From Acidimicrobiaceae bacterium (GTDB lineage Bacteria > Actinomycetota > Acidimicrobiia > Acidimicrobiales > Aldehydirespiratoraceae): a DNA stretch of 8,997 bases. The DNA is taken from the NCBI GenBank assembly GCA_009840695.1, contig VXNG01000005.1:1-8997 (forward strand). Direction: 5' to 3'. The notes under the pieces are model-generated. The model saw only the letters and a list, made by a program, of their open reading frames with translations, was not told where the DNA came from and ran no database searches. Position numbers and translations under genes: made by a program. This document shows, piece by piece, positions 1 through 6,848 of this stretch (the first letter of the stretch is position 1; each line of letters starts with the position of its first letter).

Positions 1-1849
1 TGCACGCTCCGCAGTCGTAGCACGGCGTCCAGCGGCAGTCCTCGAGCCCGACCTCGTCGAGCGCGTCTCGCCAGTCCTGCCACAGGAAGTCCTTGTGTAG
101 TCCGGCCGACAGATGGTCCCACGGCAGCACCTCGTCAAAGGTGCGGTGCCGGTGGACGTAGGCGTCGATGTCGATGCCGCAGGCGGTGGCCGCGGCCTGC
201 CAGCGCCCAAGGTCGAAGTGCTCGGACCACTCCTGGAAAGTGCCGCCGTGGCGCCAGACGTGCTCGATCACGGCTCCTAGACGGCGGTCGCCCCGGCTGG
301 CCAGGCCTTCGGCCAGGCTGGCGGCCGGATCGTGCCACTTGAGCTGGACGCCCTTGGCCCGGCGCAAGTCGTCGCGCAGCAGGCCGATCTTGCGTCGAAG
401 CTCCGCCACGGTGTTCTGGCCGAACCACTGGAAGGGGGTGAACGGCTTGGGCACGAATCCGCCGACCGAGACGGTGACTGAAGGCGAGCGCACATGGGTT
501 CGCCCCAGCGCGACGCAGTTGCGGGCCAACTCCGCGATGGCGAGCGTGTCGGAGTCGGTCTCGGTGGGCAGCCCGGTGAGGAAGTAGAGCTTCATCCGGC
601 GCCACCCCTGCGAGTAGGCCGACTCCACCGCGGAGTAGAGGTCGTCGTTGGTGATGAGCTTGTTGATCACTTGGCGCATCCGCCAGGTGCCGGCCTCCGG
701 AGCGAACGTCAGCCCGGTGCGGCGTGCCCGCTGGATCTGGGCGGCAATGCCCACGGTGAAGGCGTCGACCCGCAGGCTGGGCAGCGACACCGAGACCTGG
801 CTGCAGCCGGCGCCGTTGACGGTGTCGGCCACGACCTGTTCGATGCCGCTGAAGTCGGCGGTGCTCAACGAGGTAAGCGCGACCTCGTCGTAGCCCGTGC
901 GCCGCAGGCCCTCACTCACCATGGTGCGGACCTGCTGGGCTGGACGCTCACGCACGGGACGGGTGATCATCCCGGCTTGGCAGAAGCGGCAGCCGCGGGT
1001 GCAGCCCCTGAACACCTCGACGTTGAGGCGGTCGTGGACCACCTCGGTGAGCGGTACGAGTTGCCGCTTGGGATAGGGCCAGGCGGCCAGATCGGCCACC
1101 GTGCGCTTCTCGACGACGGCCGGCACGTCGGGGTGCCGCGGCTCAACTGCCGCGAGACGGTCTCCGTCGTAGGTGACGTCGTACATGGACGGCACGTACA
1201 CCCCCGGCACGCGGGCGAGGGCCCGCAGCACCCCCATGCGGCCTCCCGGACGACCCGACGCCTTCCAGTCACCCAACACCGCGGTTATGTCACCTACCGC
1301 CTCCTCACCATCGCCGAGAACGACGAAGTCGAGAAAGTCGGCCAGCGGCTCGGGATTGTAGGTGCAGTGCCCCCCGGCGCCGACAAGGGGATCCGTATCA
1401 TGCCTCTCTGCGACCCTCACGGGCACACCGGCGAGGTCGATGCAGTTGAGCACGTTGGTGTAGGTGAGCTCGGCCGAGAGGTTGAATGCGATGACATCGA
1501 ACAACGCAGCCGGGCGGTGGGTGTCGAGCGAGAACAGCGGCAGACCCTCGGACCTCATCAGCGCATCGAGATCGCTCCAGGGGGCGTAGGCGCGCTCAGC
1601 GGCCGCGTCCGGGCGCTCATTGAGAATCTCGTAGAGGATCTGCAGGCCCTGGTTGGGCAGGCCTATCTCATAGGTGTCCGGATATGTGAGCAGCCACGAC
1701 ACGACACCTGGTCCGTGGCGAGGGGCTTGCATCCCGTCCTCGCCGCCGATATAGCGCGCCGGTTTGGACACCTGAGGCAACAAAGGCTCAAGTCGATGCC
1801 ACAGAGTTGCGGTACCGTCGCTCACGGTGTCGCGGACTCGCGATGCCAC
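1..1849 (-). CDS. B12-binding-type radical SAM protein (TIGR03960-like), 3' end beyond window
   Basis: This reading frame is open for 616 codons from a GTG at 1849-1847 to the window edge. The N-terminal ~190 residues resemble a cobalamin-binding-like domain (YPDTYEIG around 56-63, CTYNPEP at 162-168, LGDGEE at 178-183). The radical SAM core follows, with its [4Fe-4S]/SAM cysteine motif CTRGCRFC at C283, C287 and C290. Further family landmarks are FAPEAGT at 382-388, FVPKPFTPFQW at 465-475 and RGDRRLG at 519-525. The last visible residues form a second cysteine cluster, C605-x4-C610-x2-C613-x2-C616. I recognise the pattern as the TIGR03960 family; its reaction is not established. Relatives end soon after this cluster or continue into a TIGR03936/DUF2344 domain, which cannot be seen here. 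It starts 20 bases after rodA, so it is probably co-transcribed. TGAGGAG lies only about 3 bases before the GTG, so the in-frame GTG at 1825 is an alternative start. Confidence 0.9.
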   Translation of the reverse strand, partial: MASRVRDTVSDGTATLWHRLEPLLPQVSKPARYIGGEDGMQAPRHGPGVVSWLLTYPDTYEIGLPNQGLQILYEILNERPDAAAERAYAPWSDLDALMRSEGLPLFSLDTHRPAALFDVIAFNLSAELTYTNVLNCIDLAGVPVRVAERHDTDPLVGAGGHCTYNPEPLADFLDFVVLGDGEEAVGDITAVLGDWKASGRPGGRMGVLRALARVPGVYVPSMYDVTYDGDRLAAVEPRHPDVPAVVEKRTVADLAAWPYPKRQLVPLTEVVHDRLNVEVFRGCTRGCRFCQAGMITRPVRERPAQQVRTMVSEGLRRTGYDEVALTSLSTADFSGIEQVVADTVNGAGCSQVSVSLPSLRVDAFTVGIAAQIQRARRTGLTFAPEAGTWRMRQVINKLITNDDLYSAVESAYSQGWRRMKLYFLTGLPTETDSDTLAIAELARNCVALGRTHVRSPSVTVSVGGFVPKPFTPFQWFGQNTVAELRRKIGLLRDDLRRAKGVQLKWHDPAASLAEGLASRGDRRLGAVIEHVWRHGGTFQEWSEHFDLGRWQAAATACGIDIDAYVHRHRTFDEVLPWDHLSAGLHKDFLWQDWRDALDEVGLEDCRWTPCYDCGAC

Positions 1850-1852
1850 AAT

Positions 1853-1859
1853 CTCCTCA
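1853..1859 (-). promoter_or_regulatory. Shine-Dalgarno for the radical SAM gene
   Basis: TGAGGAG in the 20-base gap after the rodA stop is the strongest Shine-Dalgarno match in the window. It sits only 3 bases before the GTG at 1849, which is shorter than usual. It supports independent initiation of this gene within the operon mRNA but leaves the exact start (1849 or 1825) open. Confidence 0.55.
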
Positions 1860-1869
1860 CCGTGCCAGC

Positions 1870-3048
1870 CTACAACTGCTGGTTGACCATGCCTTCGATG
1901 TCGAGGCGTCGCCGGTAGACCCCGGCAACAAGCCCGAGGGACGCCATCGTGGTGAGCATCGAGGATCCTCCATAGCTCACCAGCGGGAGCGGGATGCCCG
2001 TCACCGGCATCATCCCCATGGTCATGCCGACCGACTGGAACGTCTGGAACAGGAGCATCGCGAAGATCCCAGTGCACATCAGCCGTTCGAAGGGCGTCAA
2101 GGCGAGTTGGGCCGTTCGCCAGACACGGAACAGCAGGATGGCGAGCAGACCGAGCAGCAGGGAAGCGCCCCGCAGGCCCAACTCCTCGCCCGCCACGGTG
2201 AAGATGAAGTCGGTCTGCTGCTGCGGCACGAGGTCGGACCGGGTCTGCGTCCCCTGGAACAGACCCTGTCCCCGCAGTCCGCCGTTGCCGATGGCGATCT
2301 GGGCCTGCTCGACGTTGAAGGCATAGCTGGCCGACTCGTCGCTGACATCGGACTCGAACAGGTATACGCGCAGGCGGGCCTCCTGATACTCGGCCAACGC
2401 ATCCGATCGGTACACCCCGACGGTTCCCGCCACCGCGACGATGGCCAGAAGGGCAATCCAGCGGGCCTTGATCCCGCTCACAATCACCATGATCACCGCG
2501 ATCACCAGGTACACCAGCGTGGTCCCCAGATCGGGCTGCAGAAGGAGGAGAGCGATGGGCGCCGCGACCAGGGCCAGGGCGAGCAGCACTCGCTTCAGAC
2601 CCACCTCCCTTTGGCGGGGCGACAGCAGCAGAGCCAGCCCGATGATCACCACGAGCTTGCCGGGCTCCGACGGCTGCATCCTGAAGGTACCGAAGGAGAA
2701 CCAGCCCTTCGTCCCGCTGACCTCCACGCCCACCTGCAGCACCAGCCACAACGCGGCCACCATCGCCGCGAACGCCAGCGGATAGAGCCTTCTCATCAAT
2801 CTGGGCGATACGAACGCGGCGGACACGGCGACCACGACGCCCATCACGATGAACAGCACCTGGCGCTCGAGAAACTCGGTGCTGGGCTCGGTGAAGTCAC
2901 CGATGACTCCCCTGGTCGCCGAATACACCAGCACAGACCCCATTACCGCGGTGACCAGGGCCGACAGGATCAGGAACGGGTCGACCAGCAGCCACCAAGG
3001 ATCGGGAGAGACATTGCGGCGCGCCGGTTCCGTCGCGGTGGCGGTCAT
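1870..3048 (-). CDS. rodA: RodA, SEDS-family peptidoglycan glycosyltransferase
   Basis: A 392-residue polytopic membrane protein of the FtsW/RodA/SpoVE (SEDS) family. RodA polymerises lipid II into glycan strands for side-wall growth and works as a pair with PBP2. About ten hydrophobic segments are visible. Family landmarks are QPSE (125-128), QPDLGT (171-176), TDFIF (279-283) followed by GEELG, and PVTGIPLPLVSYGGSS (348-363). D280 in TDFIF corresponds to the aspartate known to be essential in E. coli and Bacillus RodA. Immediate pairing with a PBP2 gene rather than ftsI or a division cluster favours RodA over FtsW. The start ATG overlaps the mrdA stop as ATGA and has no good Shine-Dalgarno of its own, so translation is probably coupled. 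One oddity is Pro-Gly after QPSE (QPSEPGK), where a hydrophobic residue plus Ala/Met is usual. The stop TAG is 20 bases before the radical SAM gene. Confidence 0.96.
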   Translation of the reverse strand: MTATATEPARRNVSPDPWWLLVDPFLILSALVTAVMGSVLVYSATRGVIGDFTEPSTEFLERQVLFIVMGVVVAVSAAFVSPRLMRRLYPLAFAAMVAALWLVLQVGVEVSGTKGWFSFGTFRMQPSEPGKLVVIIGLALLLSPRQREVGLKRVLLALALVAAPIALLLLQPDLGTTLVYLVIAVIMVIVSGIKARWIALLAIVAVAGTVGVYRSDALAEYQEARLRVYLFESDVSDESASYAFNVEQAQIAIGNGGLRGQGLFQGTQTRSDLVPQQQTDFIFTVAGEELGLRGASLLLGLLAILLFRVWRTAQLALTPFERLMCTGIFAMLLFQTFQSVGMTMGMMPVTGIPLPLVSYGGSSMLTTMASLGLVAGVYRRRLDIEGMVNQQL

Positions 3049-5339
3049 AGCAGTGCGTCCAGTCCTCGCTGTTCCACGGCCTCTTCGCCGCCTACAAGCT
3101 CGGAGCAGTCGCGCGAGAGTTCGGGGCGCGTCTCGGAGATGGGTACGCCGTCGTGGTCGACCTTGATCTCACCGGTGCGGACGCCCTCAAGAAACGACGC
3201 CAGCTGCTTGACCTCCGCGTAGCAGACGTCCACCTCCCTGGCCGTGCGGGCCCTTTCGAGCGTGTCAGTGGCTATCGGGAGAAGAACCCGTGCCACTGCC
3301 GGTGCGGCCACGTCACCGCCGAAGCCGGCCTCCTCCAGCACCATCGCCACCACCACCTCGGGAGTGTGGCGGTAGCCGCGCTCGGGCCAGGGGGCCGGAC
3401 CGAAGGCCGCGAACCAGGCGAAGTCGGCCTTTCCCTGCTTCTCAGCCGTGCCCGTCTTGCCCGCCACTGGCCACGCAGCCAGCGGGAAGTTGACACCTCC
3501 CTCTCCCGGGAGGTTGAAGGCCTCGTAGGCCGTCCCCCTCAACAGGGCCTCGCCCCCGGAACTGCTCGGAAGGTTGTACGCCGTGACACCGTTCATCCCG
3601 TCGAGCAGTGGCGCCGCGACCGCGGCAGTCCATTCCACCTCGCGCAGCAGTCTGGGTCCGAACTCCTCAAGGACCTCCCCGTTGCGATCAGTGATCCTGG
3701 CGGCGATGTTCGGCTGGTGGACCTTCCCCTCGCTGGCCAGTACGGCGTACAGGTTGGCCACCTGCAAGGGAGTCGTCAGCAGGTTGCCCTGGCCGATGGC
3801 AAGGTTGATCGTGTCTCCGGCGAACCACTGGTCGCCGCCGCGCAGGAACACCCCCTGGTCGAACTGGAAGTCGTAGTACTCCCTGTCGGGCACCACCCCG
3901 GCGCGCTCATGGGGTAGCGGGACGCCGGTGTACGAGCCCAGCCCGAGCGCCCGCGCCGACTCCTGTATGCCCTCGTCGAGGGGCTCCCGTCGCCGGAAGA
4001 AGCCCTCGCCAGCGAGCCGGTAGAAGTACGTGTCGCTCGACACAGTTATGGCATCCCTCAAGTCGACGCCGCGCTCGCAGCAATAGGGGCTGTTGAACAC
4101 GCACGTGTCTGATTCCTCCACACAGAAGGGGTAGCGATACGTGCCGGTGTCGTTGTAGAACTCGTCCTCCTCGATCAGCGCGGAGGCGTCGGGGCCGATC
4201 ACACCCTGGGTGATGGCTGCATAGGCCGTCACCACTTTGAACGTCGAACCGGGCGGGTAGAGACCCTGAATGGCGCGGTTGAGGATCGGAGAGAAGTTCT
4301 CCTCCGCGGTCAGATCGTTGAACTGTCGCTGCGAGATGCCGTTCACGAAGTCGCGCGGATCGAAGGTGGGGAAAGAGGCCATGGCCAGGATCGAGCCGTC
4401 CCGGGGGTCGACGGCGACGGCCGCCCCGGACGATGCCACGAAGTCGGGCGCGTCTAGATCCTCATCGGGGCGCGGCTGCCGTCGAGCCTCGTCGAGACCC
4501 CGCCGCAGTTCGCGCTCGAGCAGGCTCTGGATGTCGAGGTCGATCGTGAGATGCACGTCGTTGCCCGGTATCGGCTGGCGGCCCTTGTCGTCATGGACCC
4601 TCACGATCTCGTCAAGCCGGTTCACCTCGAACACGCGCACCCCGGGGATTCCCCTCAGCTCGTTCTCGAAGATCCGCTCCACGCCGGACTTCCCGATCTC
4701 GTCTCCAGGCTGGTACGTCTTGGCGTAGGGGTCGGTCGGGTCGATCTGCGCGCTCTGAGCCCTGTACTCCAATTGGGTGAGCGGACCCACATAGCCGAGC
4801 AGATGGGCAGCCAGCTCACCGTACGGATAGCTGCGAACGGTGCGCTCCTCCACGGAGACTCCGGGGAACAGGTCCGGCCGCTCACCCAGATACAGCAGCA
4901 GGTCGGGGTCTATGTCGAAGGCCACCGGGACCTTGTCGAAGGGACCGAACTCCAGGCTCGCCAGCCGCTCCTCGATGTTGCGCACCTTGGTGAGGCGGCC
5001 CGAGCGGCTGATGATCTCGGCCAGCTCGAGCAGGACGTCCTGCTGTTCGGACTCGTCCAGAGCAGCCCGGAACTCCAGGCGGTCGATCGTAACCACTTGA
5101 ACCACCCGGTTGTCGACGAGGATCCGGCCCTGGGCATCGAAGATGCGGCCCCGCGGCGCTTCCGTGTACACGACTCGAAGGATGTTCGCGGCCGCGACAT
5201 CCTGCAGCTCCTCGCTCTCGAGAACCTGCAGGTACCACAAGCGAGCGAACAGGGCGGCCACCAGGCACACCGCCACGATGCCGATCACGTAGAGCCGGAA
5301 GCCTTGACGCTCGTCCGTGTCCGCGCCGTTCGAAGCCAT
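3045..5339 (-). CDS. mrdA: Penicillin-binding protein 2 (class B, elongation-specific transpeptidase)
   Basis: A 764-residue class B PBP that crosslinks peptidoglycan during elongation as RodA's partner. It has a short cytoplasmic N-terminus, one membrane anchor (about 15-35) and then an extracytoplasmic body. The dimerisation (pedestal) region carries RGRIFD (64-68 area) and GDEIGKSGVE (212-221). The transpeptidase domain has catalytic S365 in STFK, the second motif as SSD (434-436, SxD rather than SxN, as is common in PBP2), IGQGNLLTTPLQ (515-526), and KTG at 628-630. It is longer than E. coli PBP2 (633 residues). Extra length includes a cysteine-rich stretch (C406, C413, C420, C421) between the first two motifs and a ~70-residue C-terminal tail with C706 and C745. 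The ATG overlaps the mreD stop by one base (TGATG), with AAGGG 6 bases upstream, and the stop overlaps the rodA start. Confidence in the family is high; the role of the cysteines is unknown. Confidence 0.96.
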   Translation of the reverse strand: MASNGADTDERQGFRLYVIGIVAVCLVAALFARLWYLQVLESEELQDVAAANILRVVYTEAPRGRIFDAQGRILVDNRVVQVVTIDRLEFRAALDESEQQDVLLELAEIISRSGRLTKVRNIEERLASLEFGPFDKVPVAFDIDPDLLLYLGERPDLFPGVSVEERTVRSYPYGELAAHLLGYVGPLTQLEYRAQSAQIDPTDPYAKTYQPGDEIGKSGVERIFENELRGIPGVRVFEVNRLDEIVRVHDDKGRQPIPGNDVHLTIDLDIQSLLERELRRGLDEARRQPRPDEDLDAPDFVASSGAAVAVDPRDGSILAMASFPTFDPRDFVNGISQRQFNDLTAEENFSPILNRAIQGLYPPGSTFKVVTAYAAITQGVIGPDASALIEEDEFYNDTGTYRYPFCVEESDTCVFNSPYCCERGVDLRDAITVSSDTYFYRLAGEGFFRRREPLDEGIQESARALGLGSYTGVPLPHERAGVVPDREYYDFQFDQGVFLRGGDQWFAGDTINLAIGQGNLLTTPLQVANLYAVLASEGKVHQPNIAARITDRNGEVLEEFGPRLLREVEWTAAVAAPLLDGMNGVTAYNLPSSSGGEALLRGTAYEAFNLPGEGGVNFPLAAWPVAGKTGTAEKQGKADFAWFAAFGPAPWPERGYRHTPEVVVAMVLEEAGFGGDVAAPAVARVLLPIATDTLERARTAREVDVCYAEVKQLASFLEGVRTGEIKVDHDGVPISETRPELSRDCSELVGGEEAVEQRGLDALL

Positions 5340-5926
5340 CAGCGGCCCTTCGGGGGCGCGTCCGGGGACTCACGCCGCCGTGTCCGGCTCCGAGCAGGGC
5401 CACTCCCGACAGCCCACCGCATGGCCGGCGCCCCCACCAAAGAGAGCACGGCATTGAATGCCGACGCCACCAGCACGACCCTCAGCAGCCGGTCGTCGAC
5501 AAGGCCGCGCTGGCCGACAACCTCGCCCAGCAGGGCGTATGCGGTCACCATGGCCGCCGTGCCCGCGAAAACCAGCACGACCGTCTGGATGCGCGTGTCG
5601 TGGAAGAGATCCTCGGTGATGCCACCCAGCGCGTAGGCCACGACCGCGAATGACGCTGCGGCCAGCCCGAGCGGTGTCGAGAGGTACACGTCCCACATCA
5701 GGCCGGCGCAGAAGGCGATCATCGAACCGTGCCGGGGGCCGGCGAAGAGGCCGGCCAGAACGGCCACCAGCGCCGGCAGCTCGGGGGCGACTCCGGCCAC
5801 TCGCACCTCCGAGAAGAACGTCAGCTGCAGGAGCAGCGCCAACAGGTACACGACGATGAGCCGCAGCGCGGTCAACATCACGCTGCTCCCCGCCAGCAGC
5901 CGGCGCGACCGCACCACCGCCGTCAT
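5339..5926 (-). CDS. mreD: MreD, rod shape-determining membrane protein
   Basis: A 195-residue, strongly hydrophobic protein with five to six predicted membrane spans (roughly 19-37, 50-66, 68-80, 85-104, 114-134 and 147-167) and a basic, proline-containing cytoplasmic tail. The sequence GLMWDVYLSTPLGLAA (75-90) matches the most recognisable MreD signature, a D followed by a small-residue-rich 'tPLG' segment. MreD is an integral partner of MreC in the elongasome; its biochemical role is poorly defined in all bacteria. MreD proteins diverge widely, so position between mreC and the PBP2 gene is an important part of this call. The ATG overlaps the mreC stop (ATGA) and has AGGA 6 bases upstream. 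An internal Met at residue 17 is an alternative start, but the coupling and Shine-Dalgarno support the longer form. Confidence 0.93.
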   Translation of the reverse strand: MTAVVRSRRLLAGSSVMLTALRLIVVYLLALLLQLTFFSEVRVAGVAPELPALVAVLAGLFAGPRHGSMIAFCAGLMWDVYLSTPLGLAAASFAVVAYALGGITEDLFHDTRIQTVVLVFAGTAAMVTAYALLGEVVGQRGLVDDRLLRVVLVASAFNAVLSLVGAPAMRWAVGSGPARSRTRRRESPDAPPKGR

Positions 5927-6819
5927 GGCGATTCCTGGAGGAAGGGGGAGTCCGGTCCGACGGGTGCTTCGTCGGTGGGCGCCTGCAACAGAACGGTGAC
6001 GTAACCGAGGTCCTGCACGTCCGCGGCCAGTTCAACGGTCACCATCTGGGCCAGACCCGCCTCTGCGGGTTCGACGGACGCCACTCGACCGACCGGTATG
6101 TCGGCCGGATAGCGGCTCCCGGCCGCGGTCACCACCGGGCTCCCGATCGTCGGCAGTTCCGAGAGATCGCCGGTCTCGGGCCACCGCAGGCCAGCGTCCA
6201 CCACGAACGTGGTCGGCTCGCCGGCCATCCCGTGCCCGAGCCCCACGTCCCCGGTGTCCAGCAAACGCACTCCGATCACTAGGCCGGGATCGCTCACCGC
6301 GGTGACCGTGCTCGACACCGCGTCCACGGTCGCCACCCGGCCCACGAACCCGGCCGAGGTGACGACGGCCATGCCCGGAGCCACGCCGTCACGGTGTCCC
6401 ACGTCGATAGAGATCACATCGTCATCGAAGTTGCCGGGCGAGTCGCGAAGCACCGTCGCAGCGAGCTGTTCCACGTCTTGGACGTAGGTCACGCCGGTGG
6501 CGGCCAAGAGCCGGTCGAACGCATCCTGCTGCGCGGCAGAGCGAATGTCGGCGCTACCGAGCCGGTCGACTTCATCTCTCAGCCTGGCGTTCTCGGAGCG
6601 GAGGTCGTTGTAGGTGAACATCACGGTCCAGACCTCTGCCACCGGTCCGAGAACTACATCGACTGCGGACACCACCGGCTCAAGTGCGTCCCGCACCCGG
6701 CTTTGGGCGGTCTCGAGCGGCCCGAAGCCGCGGAAGTCAAGGGTGAGCAGCGTGGCGGCTGTGAGGATCAGCAGCAACAAGCGGTAGCGGGACCGCCCGC
6801 TGCGCTGGGCGACCGCCAT
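5923..6819 (-). CDS. mreC: MreC, rod shape-determining scaffold protein
   Basis: A 298-residue bitopic membrane protein that links MreB inside the cell to PBP2/RodA outside and is thought to activate PBP2. The basic N-terminus (RSGRSRYR) is followed by one membrane segment at about 13-27. A helical, charged stretch (about 71-105, YNDLRSENARLRDEVDRL) is the expected dimerising coiled coil. The remaining beta-rich part carries the two MreC sub-domain signatures: DVGHRDGVAPGMAVV plus GFVGRV (139-162), and VTAAGSRYPADIPVGRVASV (230-249) leading to YVTVLL. The C-terminus is a short acidic, proline-rich tail. It starts 29 bases after mreB with only a weak GGA before the ATG, and its stop overlaps mreD. 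A -10-like hexamer 6 bases before the ATG raises the possibility of a separate leaderless transcript. Confidence 0.95.
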   Translation of the reverse strand: MAVAQRSGRSRYRLLLLILTAATLLTLDFRGFGPLETAQSRVRDALEPVVSAVDVVLGPVAEVWTVMFTYNDLRSENARLRDEVDRLGSADIRSAAQQDAFDRLLAATGVTYVQDVEQLAATVLRDSPGNFDDDVISIDVGHRDGVAPGMAVVTSAGFVGRVATVDAVSSTVTAVSDPGLVIGVRLLDTGDVGLGHGMAGEPTTFVVDAGLRWPETGDLSELPTIGSPVVTAAGSRYPADIPVGRVASVEPAEAGLAQMVTVELAADVQDLGYVTVLLQAPTDEAPVGPDSPFLQESP

Positions 6820-6825
6820 CGTCCA

Positions 6826-6831
6826 ACGTTA
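6826..6831 (-). promoter_or_regulatory. Candidate -10 element for a leaderless mreC transcript (weak)
   Basis: TAACGT fits the actinobacterial TANNNT -10 pattern and ends 6 bases before the mreC ATG, so transcription could begin at or next to the start codon. The same hexamer occurs in front of mreB. mreC lacks a good Shine-Dalgarno, which agrees with the idea. No convincing -35 is visible 16-18 bases upstream. It may be chance, with mreC served by readthrough from mreB. Confidence 0.25.
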
Positions 6832-6848
6832 GAGCATGCCCGATACGG

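Noticed and set aside
494..1918. 474-codon plus-strand open frame
   Set aside because: It lies opposite the radical SAM gene, whose product has clear family motifs throughout. The plus-strand translation is rich in G, H, R and V without domains. It is a by-product of strong third-position G/C preference.
1807..3222. 471-codon plus-strand open frame
   Set aside because: Antisense to rodA and flanks. The product is dominated by H, Q, R and G, as expected from the complement of hydrophobic membrane-protein codons. No recognisable domain.
4551..5636. 361-codon plus-strand open frame across the mrdA/mreD junction
   Set aside because: It crosses two solid minus-strand genes and shows no motif. 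No promoter or Shine-Dalgarno of note.
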